Assembly: GCA_020635695.1 (NCBI GenBank)
Contig: JACJZH010000014.1
Span: 18,611-82,610, forward strand
DNA from: Flavobacteriales bacterium
GTDB lineage: Bacteria > Bacteroidota > Bacteroidia > Flavobacteriales_F > PHOS-HE28
Length of the DNA: 64,000 bases
Direction of reading: 5' to 3'
Shown here: positions 6,871 to 14,331 of the stretch, piece after piece
How positions within the stretch are numbered: the first letter of the stretch is position 1
Layout: every line of letters starts with the position of its first letter
Notes under the pieces: model-generated
Database searches by the model: none
Seen by the model: only the letters and a program-made list of their open reading frames with translations
Told to the model about the DNA's origin: nothing
Program-made: the position numbers and the translations under genes

Positions 6871-8476
6871 TTAATTCAGGTTCAAGTATGCCCCCAACCC
6901 ATGCACCCCGCCTTCCCGCCCATACCCGCTCTCCTTGTACCCGCCGAAGGGTGAGGTGGGATCGAACTTGTTGTAGGTGTTGGCCCAGATGACGCCCGCG
7001 CGCAACTTGCTGGTGAGGTTGAAGATCTTGCTGCCCTTGTCCGTCCACACGCCGGCGCTGAGGCCGTAGGGCGTGTTGTTGGCTTTCTGGATCACCTCGT
7101 CCACGGTGCGGAAGGTCTGCACGGCGAGCACGGGGCCGAAGATCTCCTCCTGCGCGATGCGCGCGCTCTGCGCCACGTTGAGGAAGAGCGTGGGGCGGCA
7201 CCAGTAGCCCTTGCCGGGCAGGTCACAGGGGCTTTGGTACATCTCGGCACCTTCCTGTTGGCCCAGCTTGAGGTACTTGTTGATGGTGCCGAGCTGCTCC
7301 CTGCTGTTGATGGCACCGATGTCGGTGTTCTTGTCCAGCGGATCGCCCACGACGAGGGAGCGCATGCGGTGCTTGAGCTTGCGGATCACTTCGTCGTACA
7401 CGCCTTCCTCCACGAAGAGGCGGCTGCCGGCGCAGCACACGTGGCCCTGGTTGAAGTAGATGCCGTTGATGATGCCTTCGACGGCCTGGTCGATGGTGGC
7501 GTCGGCGAAGATGATGTTGGCGGCCTTACCGCCAAGTTCGAGCGTGAGCTTCTTGCCGCTGCCTGCCGTGGCGCGCTGGATGAGCTTGCCCACGTGCGTG
7601 CTGCCGGTGAAGGCGACCTTGTTCACATCCGGATGGCCCACCACCGCCGCGCCCGTGGCACCCGCACCGGTGACGATGTTGACGACGCCATCGGGGAGCT
7701 CGGCCTCCTGCAACAGCTCGGCGAGCTTGAGCGCGGTGAGCGGGGTGGTCTCGGCGGGTTTCAGCACCACGGTGTTGCCGCAGGCGAGCGCGGGGGCGAG
7801 CTTCCACGCGGCCATGAGCAGCGGGAAGTTCCAGGGATGACCTGTCCGGCGACGCCGAGCGGTGACGTTTGTTTTCCGGGGAAGGCGTAGTGCAGCTTGT
7901 CGGCCCAACCGGCGTAGTAGAAGAAGTGCGCGGCGGCGAGCGGCACGTCCACGTCGCGGCTTTCGCGGATGGCCTTGCCGCCGTCCATGCTCTCGATGAC
8001 GGCGAACTCGCGGGCCTTCTCCTGCAGCAGGCGCGCGATGCGGTAGATGTACTGGCGCGTTCGCTCGCGGGCATCTTCGACCACACGCTGTCGTAGGCCT
8101 TGCGCGCGGCCTTCACGGCGGCGTCCACGTCGGCCTCGTTGGCCTCGGCGATGCGCGCGAGCTTCTGCTCGTTGGCGGGGTTGATGGTGTCGAAGTACTT
8201 CCCGCTCTTCGGCTTCTGCCACTTGCCGTTGATGAAGAGCTCCTCGCGTGACATTGCTTTTCGCCATCGCATATCCGGGGACGAGCTGGTACGATTCGCC
8301 TAACCGTAGATCGGGATGCCTTTGTGGGCTGTACCAGCTCTCCAGCAGGGAGTGCGCCGCCAGCTCACTCAGCTCCGCCGATGGCGGAGGGTCCTGTCCA
8401 AACGCAGTGGTAACACCCAGTCCGAACGGACGTGGTGAGCGAGCGCCCAGTCGGTCGTCTTCTTCTTGGTGGCCAT
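6871..8476 (-). pseudogene. aldehyde dehydrogenase, frame broken
   Basis: The parts of an NAD(P)-dependent aldehyde dehydrogenase are spread over three frames. A start at 8476 (MATKKKTTDWALA) matches the N-termini I recall for Bacteroidota homologues. It is followed by a hairpin-rich stretch (about 8265-8434), then ELFINGKWQKPKSGKYFDTINPA from about 8245. A one-base loss near 8057 moves the reading to YIYRIARLLQEKAREFAV, and another near 7837 (between GQVIP and WNFPLLMAAWKLAP) moves it to the C-terminal 340 residues. The latter hold the ELGGK motif and the active-site cysteine in GHVCCAGSR. Either the gene is decaying or the assembly has single-base errors. ATG 8254 could restart translation after the insertion. 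Confidence 0.75.
8265..8434. repeat. hairpin-rich insertion (REP/BIME-like) in the aldehyde dehydrogenase N-terminus
   Basis: Three inverted repeats lie in tandem: GAGCTGGTAC at 8283-8292 with its exact complement at 8331-8340; CTCCGCC/GGCGGAG at 8373-8389 with a 3-base loop; and GTCCG/CGGAC at 8420-8431. The stretch separates two parts of a conserved dehydrogenase N-terminus and has no protein similarity I recognise. Boundaries are estimated from where dehydrogenase-like residues stop and resume. Confidence 0.5.
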
Positions 8477-8482
8477 AGGTTT

Positions 8483-8490
8483 CAAAGATA
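8483..8490 (-). promoter_or_regulatory. -7 element upstream of the aldehyde dehydrogenase start
   Basis: TATCTTTG on the minus strand ends 6 bases before ATG 8476, matching TAnnTTTG. It supports 8476 as the original start of the broken dehydrogenase. No -33 TTG is seen at the usual distance. Confidence 0.5.
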
Positions 8491-8497
8491 GCCGGGC

Positions 8498-8884
8498 CTA
8501 CAGTTGCATCCCCACGCTCCACCAATTGCCGGCGTAGTCCTTGAAAGAGGCCCGACGGTCCGGGTCACCCTCGCCTTGCTTCGGGGCCTCGACCGCCTCG
8601 CAGCCCAACTCCATGGCCCTCTCGTACGCTGCATCCACATCCGGCACGTACACGTGCATGACCATGGGCACCGCCGGGTACTTCTCCGACGCCTGGCCCA
8701 GCATGATGACCGAATCATCGAGCATCAGCTCCGCGTGCATGAGACTGCCATCGGGCATGTCGTAGCGCCTAAGCTCCTTTGCGCCGAAGAGTTCCTTCAT
8801 CAGCTGGATGAAGCGCTCCGCTTCCGGGACGATGAAATAGGGGGAGACCGAGTTGTAGCCAGCCGGTTTGAACGAGGTGCTCAT
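8498..8884 (-). CDS. VOC family protein, PhnB-like
   Basis: A 128-residue protein from ATG 8884; a start at 8890 would add two residues. It resembles the PhnB-like glyoxalase branch: GYNSVSPYFIVPEAERFIQLMKELFGAKEL at the start, HAELMLDDSVIMLGQ in the middle, VYVPDVDAAYERAMELG, and a closing FKDYAGNWWSVG. The substrate is unknown. It is the second VOC protein in the window and is not a close copy of the first. It sits just upstream of the broken aldehyde dehydrogenase, whose promoter element begins 7 bases past its stop. Confidence 0.85.
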   Translation of the reverse strand: MSTSFKPAGYNSVSPYFIVPEAERFIQLMKELFGAKELRRYDMPDGSLMHAELMLDDSVIMLGQASEKYPAVPMVMHVYVPDVDAAYERAMELGCEAVEAPKQGEGDPDRRASFKDYAGNWWSVGMQL

Positions 8885-8917
8885 GACCACGAAGATCGCC
8901 CTTCGGCAACGCTTGCC

Positions 8918-9478
8918 CTACCGCCGAAAGTGGTTCGCCCGGACGTTCCGCGCCGCCTGCTCCACCGTTTCCCGGATGCGCTTGGCGCGGGTCTCCGGCC
9001 GTTTGGCGTTCAGGATCCACTCCAGGATGATGCGCTTGGAGGACGGCGGGAAGGCGTTGAAGTGCTTGAGCGCGGCCTGGTTCCTACTGAGTGCACGTTG
9101 GAGATCATCCGGCACCACGGAAGCCTGCACGGGGATCAGCGCCTCCCAGGTGCCATCCTGCTTCGCACGCTCGATCGGGGCCAGTCCCGCCGGGGTCATC
9201 AGGCCTTCCTTCACCAGCCGCGCCACCCGTTCGTGGTTGGACAGGCTCCAATTGCTCCTGGGCTTGCGGGGAGAGAAGTACTGCACCGCGTTGTGGTCGT
9301 CGTACTTGTTCTTCACGCTGTCGATCCAGCCGAAACAGAGCGCCTCCTCCACCGCCGCGTTGTAGTCCGGAGCCTTGGGGTCCACGCCCTTGTGCGGGAT
9401 CACGAGCCAGGCGCCCTGCTCGGTGGCGTGGTGCTTCTGCAGCCAGGCCCGCCAGGCCTTGCGGTCCCGGGCCTTCAC
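8918..9478 (-). CDS. YdeI/OmpD-associated family protein
   Basis: A 186-residue protein with the family's conserved order: AWRAWLQKHHATEQGAWLVI, then LCFGWIDSVKNKYDDHNAVQYFSPRKPRSNWSL, KEGLMTPAGLAPIERAKQDGTW, VPDDLQRALSRN, and a C-terminal RAKRIRETVEQAARN. Members are called bacteriocin-protection or YdeI/OmpD-associated proteins; the biochemical role is not established. The start is a GTG at 9478. It precedes the PhnB-like VOC gene on the same strand with a 33-base gap, so both may share a transcript. Confidence 0.85.
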   Translation of the reverse strand: MKARDRKAWRAWLQKHHATEQGAWLVIPHKGVDPKAPDYNAAVEEALCFGWIDSVKNKYDDHNAVQYFSPRKPRSNWSLSNHERVARLVKEGLMTPAGLAPIERAKQDGTWEALIPVQASVVPDDLQRALSRNQAALKHFNAFPPSSKRIILEWILNAKRPETRAKRIRETVEQAARNVRANHFRR

Positions 9479-9565
9479 CAGGGTTTGTCCTTGTACCGGG
9501 TGGGCATGTTCCGTGGTCCGGACAAGGTACTCCGCCCATCACGCATCTCAGGACCAAGCCGCCGA

Positions 9566-10600
9566 TCAGGCCTCCACACGCCAGCCCACCGTGCCACCCG
9601 CCCGGAAGGGCACCAGGTCCTCCCCATCGAAAGGGAAGGTGGCCGGCACCGGGACCTCGGTGCGGGCAAGCGTGATGCGGTCCGTGTTGCGCGGCAGCCG
9701 GTAGTGGTCCGGTCCGTGGAAGCTGGCGAAGGCCTCCAGCTTGTCCAGCGCACCGGCCTGCGCGAACACCTCGGCGTACAGCTCGATGGCCGCATGGGCG
9801 GTGTACACGCCCGCACAGCCGCAGGCGGTCTCCTTGGTGGGCCGCGCATGGGGCGCGCTGTCGGTGCCCAGGAAGTACTTGGGGTTGCCGCTGGTGGCCG
9901 CGGCCACCAGCGCCTCGCGGTGCGTGCCGCGCTTCAGGATGGGCAGGCAGTACAGGTGCGGACGGATACCCCCGGCCAGCATGTCGTTGCGGTCCAGCAG
10001 CAGGTGGTGCGCGGTGATGGTGGCAGCCACCTTGGGGGAAGCATCCTCCACGAAATGCGCGGCGTCGCGCGTGGTGATGTGCTCCAGCACGATGCGCAGC
10101 TCGGGGAAGCGCTCGGTGATGGGCCGCAGGTGCCGGTCCAGGAAGACCTTCTCCCGGTCGAAGATGTCGATGTCCGCATCGGTGACCTCGCCGTGGATCA
10201 GCAAGGGATGTCGTGCCGCTGCATGGCCTCCAGCGCCGGGAAACAATGCTCCAATGCAGGTGACGCCTGAATCGGAGTTGGTGGTGGCGCCGGCGGGGTA
10301 CAGCTTCACCGCGGTGACCACGCTGCTTTCCTTGGCCAGGGCGATCTCGGCGGGCGAGGTGCGGTCCGTGAGGTACAGCGTCATCAGCGGCTGGAAGGCG
10401 CTGCCCGCGGGCACGGCGGCCATGATCCGCTCGCGGTAGGCGATCGCGTCCTTCACCGTGGTGACCGGCGGCTTCAGGTTGGGCATCACGATGGCCCGGC
10501 CCAGGTAGCGGGCGGCGTGCGGCACGGTGGTGGCCAGGGCGCCGCCATCCCGCAGGTGGATGTGCCAGTCGTCCGGACGGGTGATGGTGATGCGGTCCAT
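9566..10600 (-). CDS. pyrC: dihydroorotase, PyrC type
   Basis: A 344-residue enzyme of de novo pyrimidine synthesis that converts carbamoyl aspartate to dihydroorotate. Zinc ligands and active-site residues are present: H13 and H15 in W-H-I-H-L-R, the carboxylated lysine in AVKLYPAGATTNSDSGV, histidines in LLIHGEV and LEHITT, and the aspartate in GTDSAPH. ATG 10600 matches the usual PyrC start (MDRITITRPDDWHIHLRDG). At about 10205-10245 ten residues read GAGGHAAARH where the family has ALEAMQRHDI: a one-base gain and a one-base loss that cancel out. It follows deoC by 14 bases. Confidence 0.92.
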   Translation of the reverse strand: MDRITITRPDDWHIHLRDGGALATTVPHAARYLGRAIVMPNLKPPVTTVKDAIAYRERIMAAVPAGSAFQPLMTLYLTDRTSPAEIALAKESSVVTAVKLYPAGATTNSDSGVTCIGALFPGAGGHAAARHPLLIHGEVTDADIDIFDREKVFLDRHLRPITERFPELRIVLEHITTRDAAHFVEDASPKVAATITAHHLLLDRNDMLAGGIRPHLYCLPILKRGTHREALVAAATSGNPKYFLGTDSAPHARPTKETACGCAGVYTAHAAIELYAEVFAQAGALDKLEAFASFHGPDHYRLPRNTDRITLARTEVPVPATFPFDGEDLVPFRAGGTVGWRVEA

Positions 10601-10614
10601 GGGAACGGGAGGCC

Positions 10615-11535
10615 TCAATCGATGCTGAAGTAGTCCGCGCTCTGGTAGTGGCCGTCGGCCTCCTTCTGCAGCTGCATCAGGATATCGTTGGCCAGGCTGC
10701 TGGCGCCGAAGCGGAACCAGTGCGGATCCAGCCACTCGGGGCCGAGCTCCTCCTTCACCATCATCAGGTAGTGCAGCGCCTGCTTGCTGGTGCGGATGCC
10801 GCCGGCGGGCTTCATGGCGATCATCTCGCCCGTGCTCAGGTAGTGGTCGCGGATGGCGTGCAGCATCACCAGCGTCACCTCCATGGTGGCGGCCGGACTG
10901 ATCTTGCCGGTGCTGGTCTTGATGAAGTCGGCACCCGCCGCGATGGCGATGTCGCTGGCCTGGCGCACCTTGTCCAGCGTGCCCAGCTCGCCGGTCTCCA
11001 GGATCACTTTCAGACGGGCTTCGCCGCAGGCCTCCTTCACGGCCGCGATCTCGTCCAGCACGAAGTTGTAGTCACCGCTGTGGAACTTGCCGCGGCTGAT
11101 GACCATGTCGATCTCGTCGGCGCCTTCGCTCACGGCGAACCGGGTGTCGGCCAGCTTCACCTTGGTGGGCGCCTGTCCGCTGGGGAAGGCCGTGGCCACG
11201 GAAGCCACCTTCACGCCGCTGTCGCCCAAGGCTTTCTTCGCCACCTTCACCAGGGAAGGGTACACGCAGATGGCGGCCACGGTGGGCAACCCGGGCAGCT
11301 GGTCGTGCAGGTGAAGCCCCTTGTAGCAGAGCTGCTGCACCTTGTGCGGGGTGTCAGCCCCTTCCAGCGTGGTGAGGTCGATCATGCTCAGGGCCAGCTT
11401 CATGCCCTGCACCTTCGCCTCCTTCTTGATGCTGCGGGTCTTGATGCGGGCCACACGCTCCTCGATGCCCACCTGATCGATGGTGGGGATGGGGCGGGGC
11501 TCCTTGGCGCGACGGGAACGGGTGGCGGCGGGCAT
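10615..11535 (-). CDS. deoC: deoxyribose-phosphate aldolase
   Basis: A 306-residue class I aldolase that splits 2-deoxyribose 5-phosphate into acetaldehyde and glyceraldehyde 3-phosphate in deoxynucleoside breakdown. The Schiff-base lysine is K206 in FIKTSTGK; a second conserved lysine lies in MKPAGGIRT. The substrate-phosphate region reads GASSLANDILMQL. The first 45 residues are a basic extension present in the longer DeoC branch. A TAACTTCG box ends 5 bases before the ATG, giving an almost leaderless message. pyrC follows 14 bases downstream. Confidence 0.94.
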   Translation of the reverse strand: MPAATRSRRAKEPRPIPTIDQVGIEERVARIKTRSIKKEAKVQGMKLALSMIDLTTLEGADTPHKVQQLCYKGLHLHDQLPGLPTVAAICVYPSLVKVAKKALGDSGVKVASVATAFPSGQAPTKVKLADTRFAVSEGADEIDMVISRGKFHSGDYNFVLDEIAAVKEACGEARLKVILETGELGTLDKVRQASDIAIAAGADFIKTSTGKISPAATMEVTLVMLHAIRDHYLSTGEMIAMKPAGGIRTSKQALHYLMMVKEELGPEWLDPHWFRFGASSLANDILMQLQKEADGHYQSADYFSID

Positions 11536-11540
11536 GATCG

Positions 11541-11548
11541 CGAAGTTA
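11541..11548 (-). promoter_or_regulatory. -7 element of deoC-pyrC
   Basis: TAACTTCG on the minus strand (TAnnTTYG-like) lies 5 bases before the deoC ATG at 11535. The implied TSS is within a few bases of the start codon. Confidence 0.5.
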
Positions 11549-11609
11549 TCCAGAGAGTAACATCGACCACGGATCTGAACGTAGCTTTAGGAGTCACTAC
11601 ACGACGATC

Positions 11610-12524
11610 ATGCTATCATTAAGGATCACGGTCATGCTATCCGGTTTGGTCGGTTGCCTGTCGCTGGTCGCGCAGTCATGGTGCCCACCCGGAGCGCAGT
11701 GGATCTACGATGCAGGCAGCCCGTGGATCACTGCACTGGAGCAACTCACCTATTCCGGTGACACCATCGTGGATGGCTACCCGGCACAACGCATAGACAG
11801 GGTCTATCAGCAGACATCTCCAATGAACGTGGTCGCCAGTTGGAACCCCTTCTTCACCCGCACCAACGGGGACGTGGTGTGGGAATGGAACGGCACGGAA
11901 TGGGACACCCTGTATTGGTTCAGTGCCGTGCCTGGCGACCATTGGCAGCCCTTCTGGCCCAATATGGCTGATTGTCCGGACCATGCCTGGCTGGTGCTGG
12001 ACACCTCGACCACGGTGGTGAGTGGCATACCCCTCCGCACTCTCCTGCTCGAATTGACCGAACTTGGCGTGTCCACAGGTCAGCAGCCCCTGACCATCCG
12101 CGAAAGGTTCGGGGGTGGTGGCGGCTTTGGCTTTCCCGGCAATGCGCCATCGTCATGTGGCGGGGTCTATGAGTGCTACTGCACCTTCGGTTGCTACCAG
12201 GACCAGGACATCGTTCCCGTTGGCGGTCCGTGTGCCTTGTCCTTGTCCGCACCCACCCTCATGGGCCGGGATCAAGGCCTGCAGGTGTTCCCCAACCCCG
12301 CCAGCGACGTGGTGTCGATCGTTCTTCCCAACGCAACGACCATGCAGCGCGTGCAATTGCTGGGCATGGATGGGCGGCTGGTCATGACCCTGCATCCGGA
12401 CAACGGAACGAGCACCTACCCCCTGACGGGCCTGAACGCGGGACTCTACCTGATCCGGGCCTTCGGCCACAACGGCACGGTACGGACCGCTACGGTGGCC
12501 GTTCAGCACGGAGCGCAACGGTAG
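11610..12524 (+). CDS. T9SS type A sorting domain-containing secreted protein
   Basis: A 304-residue protein with a signal peptide (MLSLRITVMLSGLVGCLSLVAQS) and a C-terminal T9SS type A domain from about residue 225 (LQVFPNPASDVVSIVLPN, LLGMDGRLVMTLH, LNAGLYLIRAFG). The intervening 200 residues have tryptophan-rich strands (CPPGAQWIYDAGSPW, VWEWNGTEWDTLYWF) and a cysteine cluster near residue 185-200 (SCGGVYECYCTFGCYQ). I do not recognise this domain; similar proteins in the phylum have no known role. It is divergent from deoC, with a TAGCTTTA box at 11582-11589. Confidence 0.85.
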   Translation: MLSLRITVMLSGLVGCLSLVAQSWCPPGAQWIYDAGSPWITALEQLTYSGDTIVDGYPAQRIDRVYQQTSPMNVVASWNPFFTRTNGDVVWEWNGTEWDTLYWFSAVPGDHWQPFWPNMADCPDHAWLVLDTSTTVVSGIPLRTLLLELTELGVSTGQQPLTIRERFGGGGGFGFPGNAPSSCGGVYECYCTFGCYQDQDIVPVGGPCALSLSAPTLMGRDQGLQVFPNPASDVVSIVLPNATTMQRVQLLGMDGRLVMTLHPDNGTSTYPLTGLNAGLYLIRAFGHNGTVRTATVAVQHGAQR

Positions 12525-12554
12525 CGGAATTCCCGCCGGGCGCAGGGGATCGGC

Positions 12555-12562
12555 TACCTTTG
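12555..12562 (+). promoter_or_regulatory. -7 element upstream of cysC
   Basis: TACCTTTG matches TAnnTTTG exactly and ends 11 bases before the cysC ATG, so the leader would be very short. There is no clear -33 TTG. Confidence 0.55.
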
Positions 12563-12573
12563 CAGCCCGGAAA

Positions 12574-13182
12574 ATGCGCCCCCAGGACCGCCACATCCAC
12601 CCCATCGCCGACCGGCTGCTGCAGCGCGCCGACAAGGAGGCCCTGCTGGGCCAGCGTGGCTGTGTGGTGTGGATGACCGGCCTGAGCGGCAGCGGGAAGA
12701 GCACCATCGCCATCGGCCTGGAGCGTCGGTTGCACGAGCAGGGCATCTTCACCCAGGTGCTGGACGGCGACAACGTGCGCACCGGCATCAACAACAACCT
12801 GGGCTTCAGCGAGGCCGACCGCACGGAGAACATCCGGCGCATCGCCGAAGTGGCGAAGCTGTTCGCCGGCAGCGGGGTGGTGACGATCTGCTGCTTCGTG
12901 AGTCCCACCCTGGCCATCCGCGAGCAGGCCAAGGCCATCATCGGCGCGGAGGACTTCATCGAGGTATTCGTGGATACCCCCCTGGAGGAATGCGAACGCC
13001 GCGACGTGAAAGGCCTGTATGCCAAGGCACGTGCCGGTGAGGTGAAGGCCTTTACGGGCATCAGCGCGCCCTTCGAGGCACCCGAGCGGCCGGACGTACG
13101 CCTGGAGACCACCGGCCAGGCCCTGGAAGCCACCATCGACGACCTGTACGAACACCTCCTGCCGCGCGTGCGGAAGGCTTGA
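12574..13182 (+). CDS. cysC: adenylyl-sulfate kinase
   Basis: A 202-residue APS kinase that phosphorylates adenylyl sulfate to PAPS, the second step of sulfate activation. The P-loop G-L-S-G-S-G-K-S-T is at residues 36-44, followed by LDGDNVRTGINNNLGFSEADRTENIRRIAEVAKLF, the classical APS-binding segment, and VDTPLEECERRDVKGLYAKARAGEVKAFTGISAPFE. Length and motifs are complete. It is a free-standing kinase rather than a CysNC fusion, and precedes cysD and cysN on the same strand. Confidence 0.96.
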   Translation: MRPQDRHIHPIADRLLQRADKEALLGQRGCVVWMTGLSGSGKSTIAIGLERRLHEQGIFTQVLDGDNVRTGINNNLGFSEADRTENIRRIAEVAKLFAGSGVVTICCFVSPTLAIREQAKAIIGAEDFIEVFVDTPLEECERRDVKGLYAKARAGEVKAFTGISAPFEAPERPDVRLETTGQALEATIDDLYEHLLPRVRKA

Positions 13183-13190
13183 AGGTTGAG

Positions 13191-13317
13191 GTCACCGCGA
13201 AGACGCGAAGAGCGCCAAGAGAAGACCCAACGATGAGATCACCGCAAAGACGCCAAGCACGCCAAGTGGCTCACCAAGCAAGGGAACACCTTTGCGGTCT
13301 TTGCGCCTTGGCGGTGA
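13191..13317. repeat. ACCGCAAAGACGCCAAG-type intergenic repeat
   Basis: Two direct copies of an (A/G)TCACCGC(A/G)AAGACGC motif (13191-13219 and 13238-13266) are followed by an inverted copy (13290-13317, ending CCTTGGCGGTGA). The element fills the gap between cysC and cysD and can fold into a long imperfect hairpin. Elements of this wording recur between genes in many unrelated bacteria; its role here is unknown. Confidence 0.65.
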
Positions 13318-13329
13318 AGCACTGACACC

Positions 13330-14235
13330 ATGCATTCCTACCGACTCACCCACCTGAAGGAACTGGAGAGCGAGAGCATCTTCATCCTGCGCGAGGTGGC
13401 CGCCCAGTTCGACAACCCGGCCCTGCTGTTCAGCGGCGGCAAGGACTCGATCGTGTGCTTCCACCTGGCCCGCAAGGCCTTCCACCCGGCCCGGGTGCCC
13501 TTTCCCTTGGTGCACATCGACACCGGCCACAACTTCCCGGAGACGATCGAATTCCGCGACGCACTCGTGGCCCAGTACGGTGTGAAGCTGATCGTGGGCT
13601 CGGTGCAGGAGAGCATCGACCAGGGCAAGGTGCAGGAGGAGACCGGCTACCACGCCAGCCGCAACAAGCTGCAGACCGTGACCCTGCTGGACACCATCGA
13701 GGGCCACAAGATCGACTGCGCCATCGGCGGCGGCCGGCGCGATGAGGAGAAGGCCCGGGCCAAGGAACGCGTCTTCAGCCACCGCGACGAGTTCGGCCAA
13801 TGGGACCCGAAGAACCAGCGGCCCGAGCTGTGGAACCTGTACAACGGACGCAAGCGTCCCGGTGAGCACTTCCGCGCCTTCCCGATCAGCAACTGGACGG
13901 AGATGGACGTGTGGCAGTACATCCTGCACGAGGGCATCGACATCCCCAGCATCTATTTCAGCCACCAGCGGCCCTGCTTCCTGCGTGATGGCGTCTGGTA
14001 CGCGCACTCGGAGTTCATGCGCCTGAAGCCGGAGGAGAGCGTGGTGGAGAAACGGATCCGCTTCCGCACCATCGGCGACATGACCTGCACCGGCGCGGTG
14101 GAATCGCCCGCCAGCGACCTGGCCATGATCATCGAGGAGGTGGCCAGCAGCCGGGTGACCGAGCGTGGCAGCCGCATCGACGACAAACGCAGCGAGGCTG
14201 CCATGGAAGACCGGAAAAAAGAAGGCTATTTCTGA
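13330..14235 (+). CDS. cysD: sulfate adenylyltransferase subunit 2
   Basis: A 301-residue catalytic subunit of ATP sulfurylase, which with CysN makes APS from ATP and sulfate. The PP-loop S-G-G-K-D-S is at residues 36-41, followed by HIDTGHNFPETIEFRD, GGGRRDEEKARAKERVFSHRDEFGQWDPKNQRPELWNLYN and FPISNWTEMDVWQYI, all typical. It ends with RSEAAMEDRKKEGYF, the family C-terminus. The next gene starts about 100 bases downstream, after a palindromic stretch. Confidence 0.97.
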   Translation: MHSYRLTHLKELESESIFILREVAAQFDNPALLFSGGKDSIVCFHLARKAFHPARVPFPLVHIDTGHNFPETIEFRDALVAQYGVKLIVGSVQESIDQGKVQEETGYHASRNKLQTVTLLDTIEGHKIDCAIGGGRRDEEKARAKERVFSHRDEFGQWDPKNQRPELWNLYNGRKRPGEHFRAFPISNWTEMDVWQYILHEGIDIPSIYFSHQRPCFLRDGVWYAHSEFMRLKPEESVVEKRIRFRTIGDMTCTGAVESPASDLAMIIEEVASSRVTERGSRIDDKRSEAAMEDRKKEGYF

Positions 14236-14330
14236 TCGGACGATCAGATGATCAGAAAATCAGATGATCGGAAGATGAAACAGGATCCAAGTACGGGCGG
14301 ACGATCGTCCGCCCCAACAGGCTACCTCGA
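14236..14330. repeat. GATCAGA-rich stretch and perfect palindrome ahead of cysN
   Basis: The gap between cysD and cysN holds several near-copies of ATCAGATGATCGGA and then a perfect 20-base palindrome, GGGCGGACGATCGTCCGCCC, at 14295-14314. It is in frame with cysN from ATG 14248 or 14275, but this part has no resemblance to CysN, so it is treated as non-coding. Confidence 0.6.
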
Positions 14331-14331
14331 C

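Noticed and set aside
8283..8340. Inverted repeat considered as ends of an insertion sequence.
   Set aside because: Only 38 bases lie between the arms and no transposase frame or target duplication is visible; a REP-like element fits better.
8504..10270. Open frame of 588 codons on the plus strand.
   Set aside because: It runs antisense to the PhnB-like, YdeI-like and pyrC genes and has no recognisable domain.
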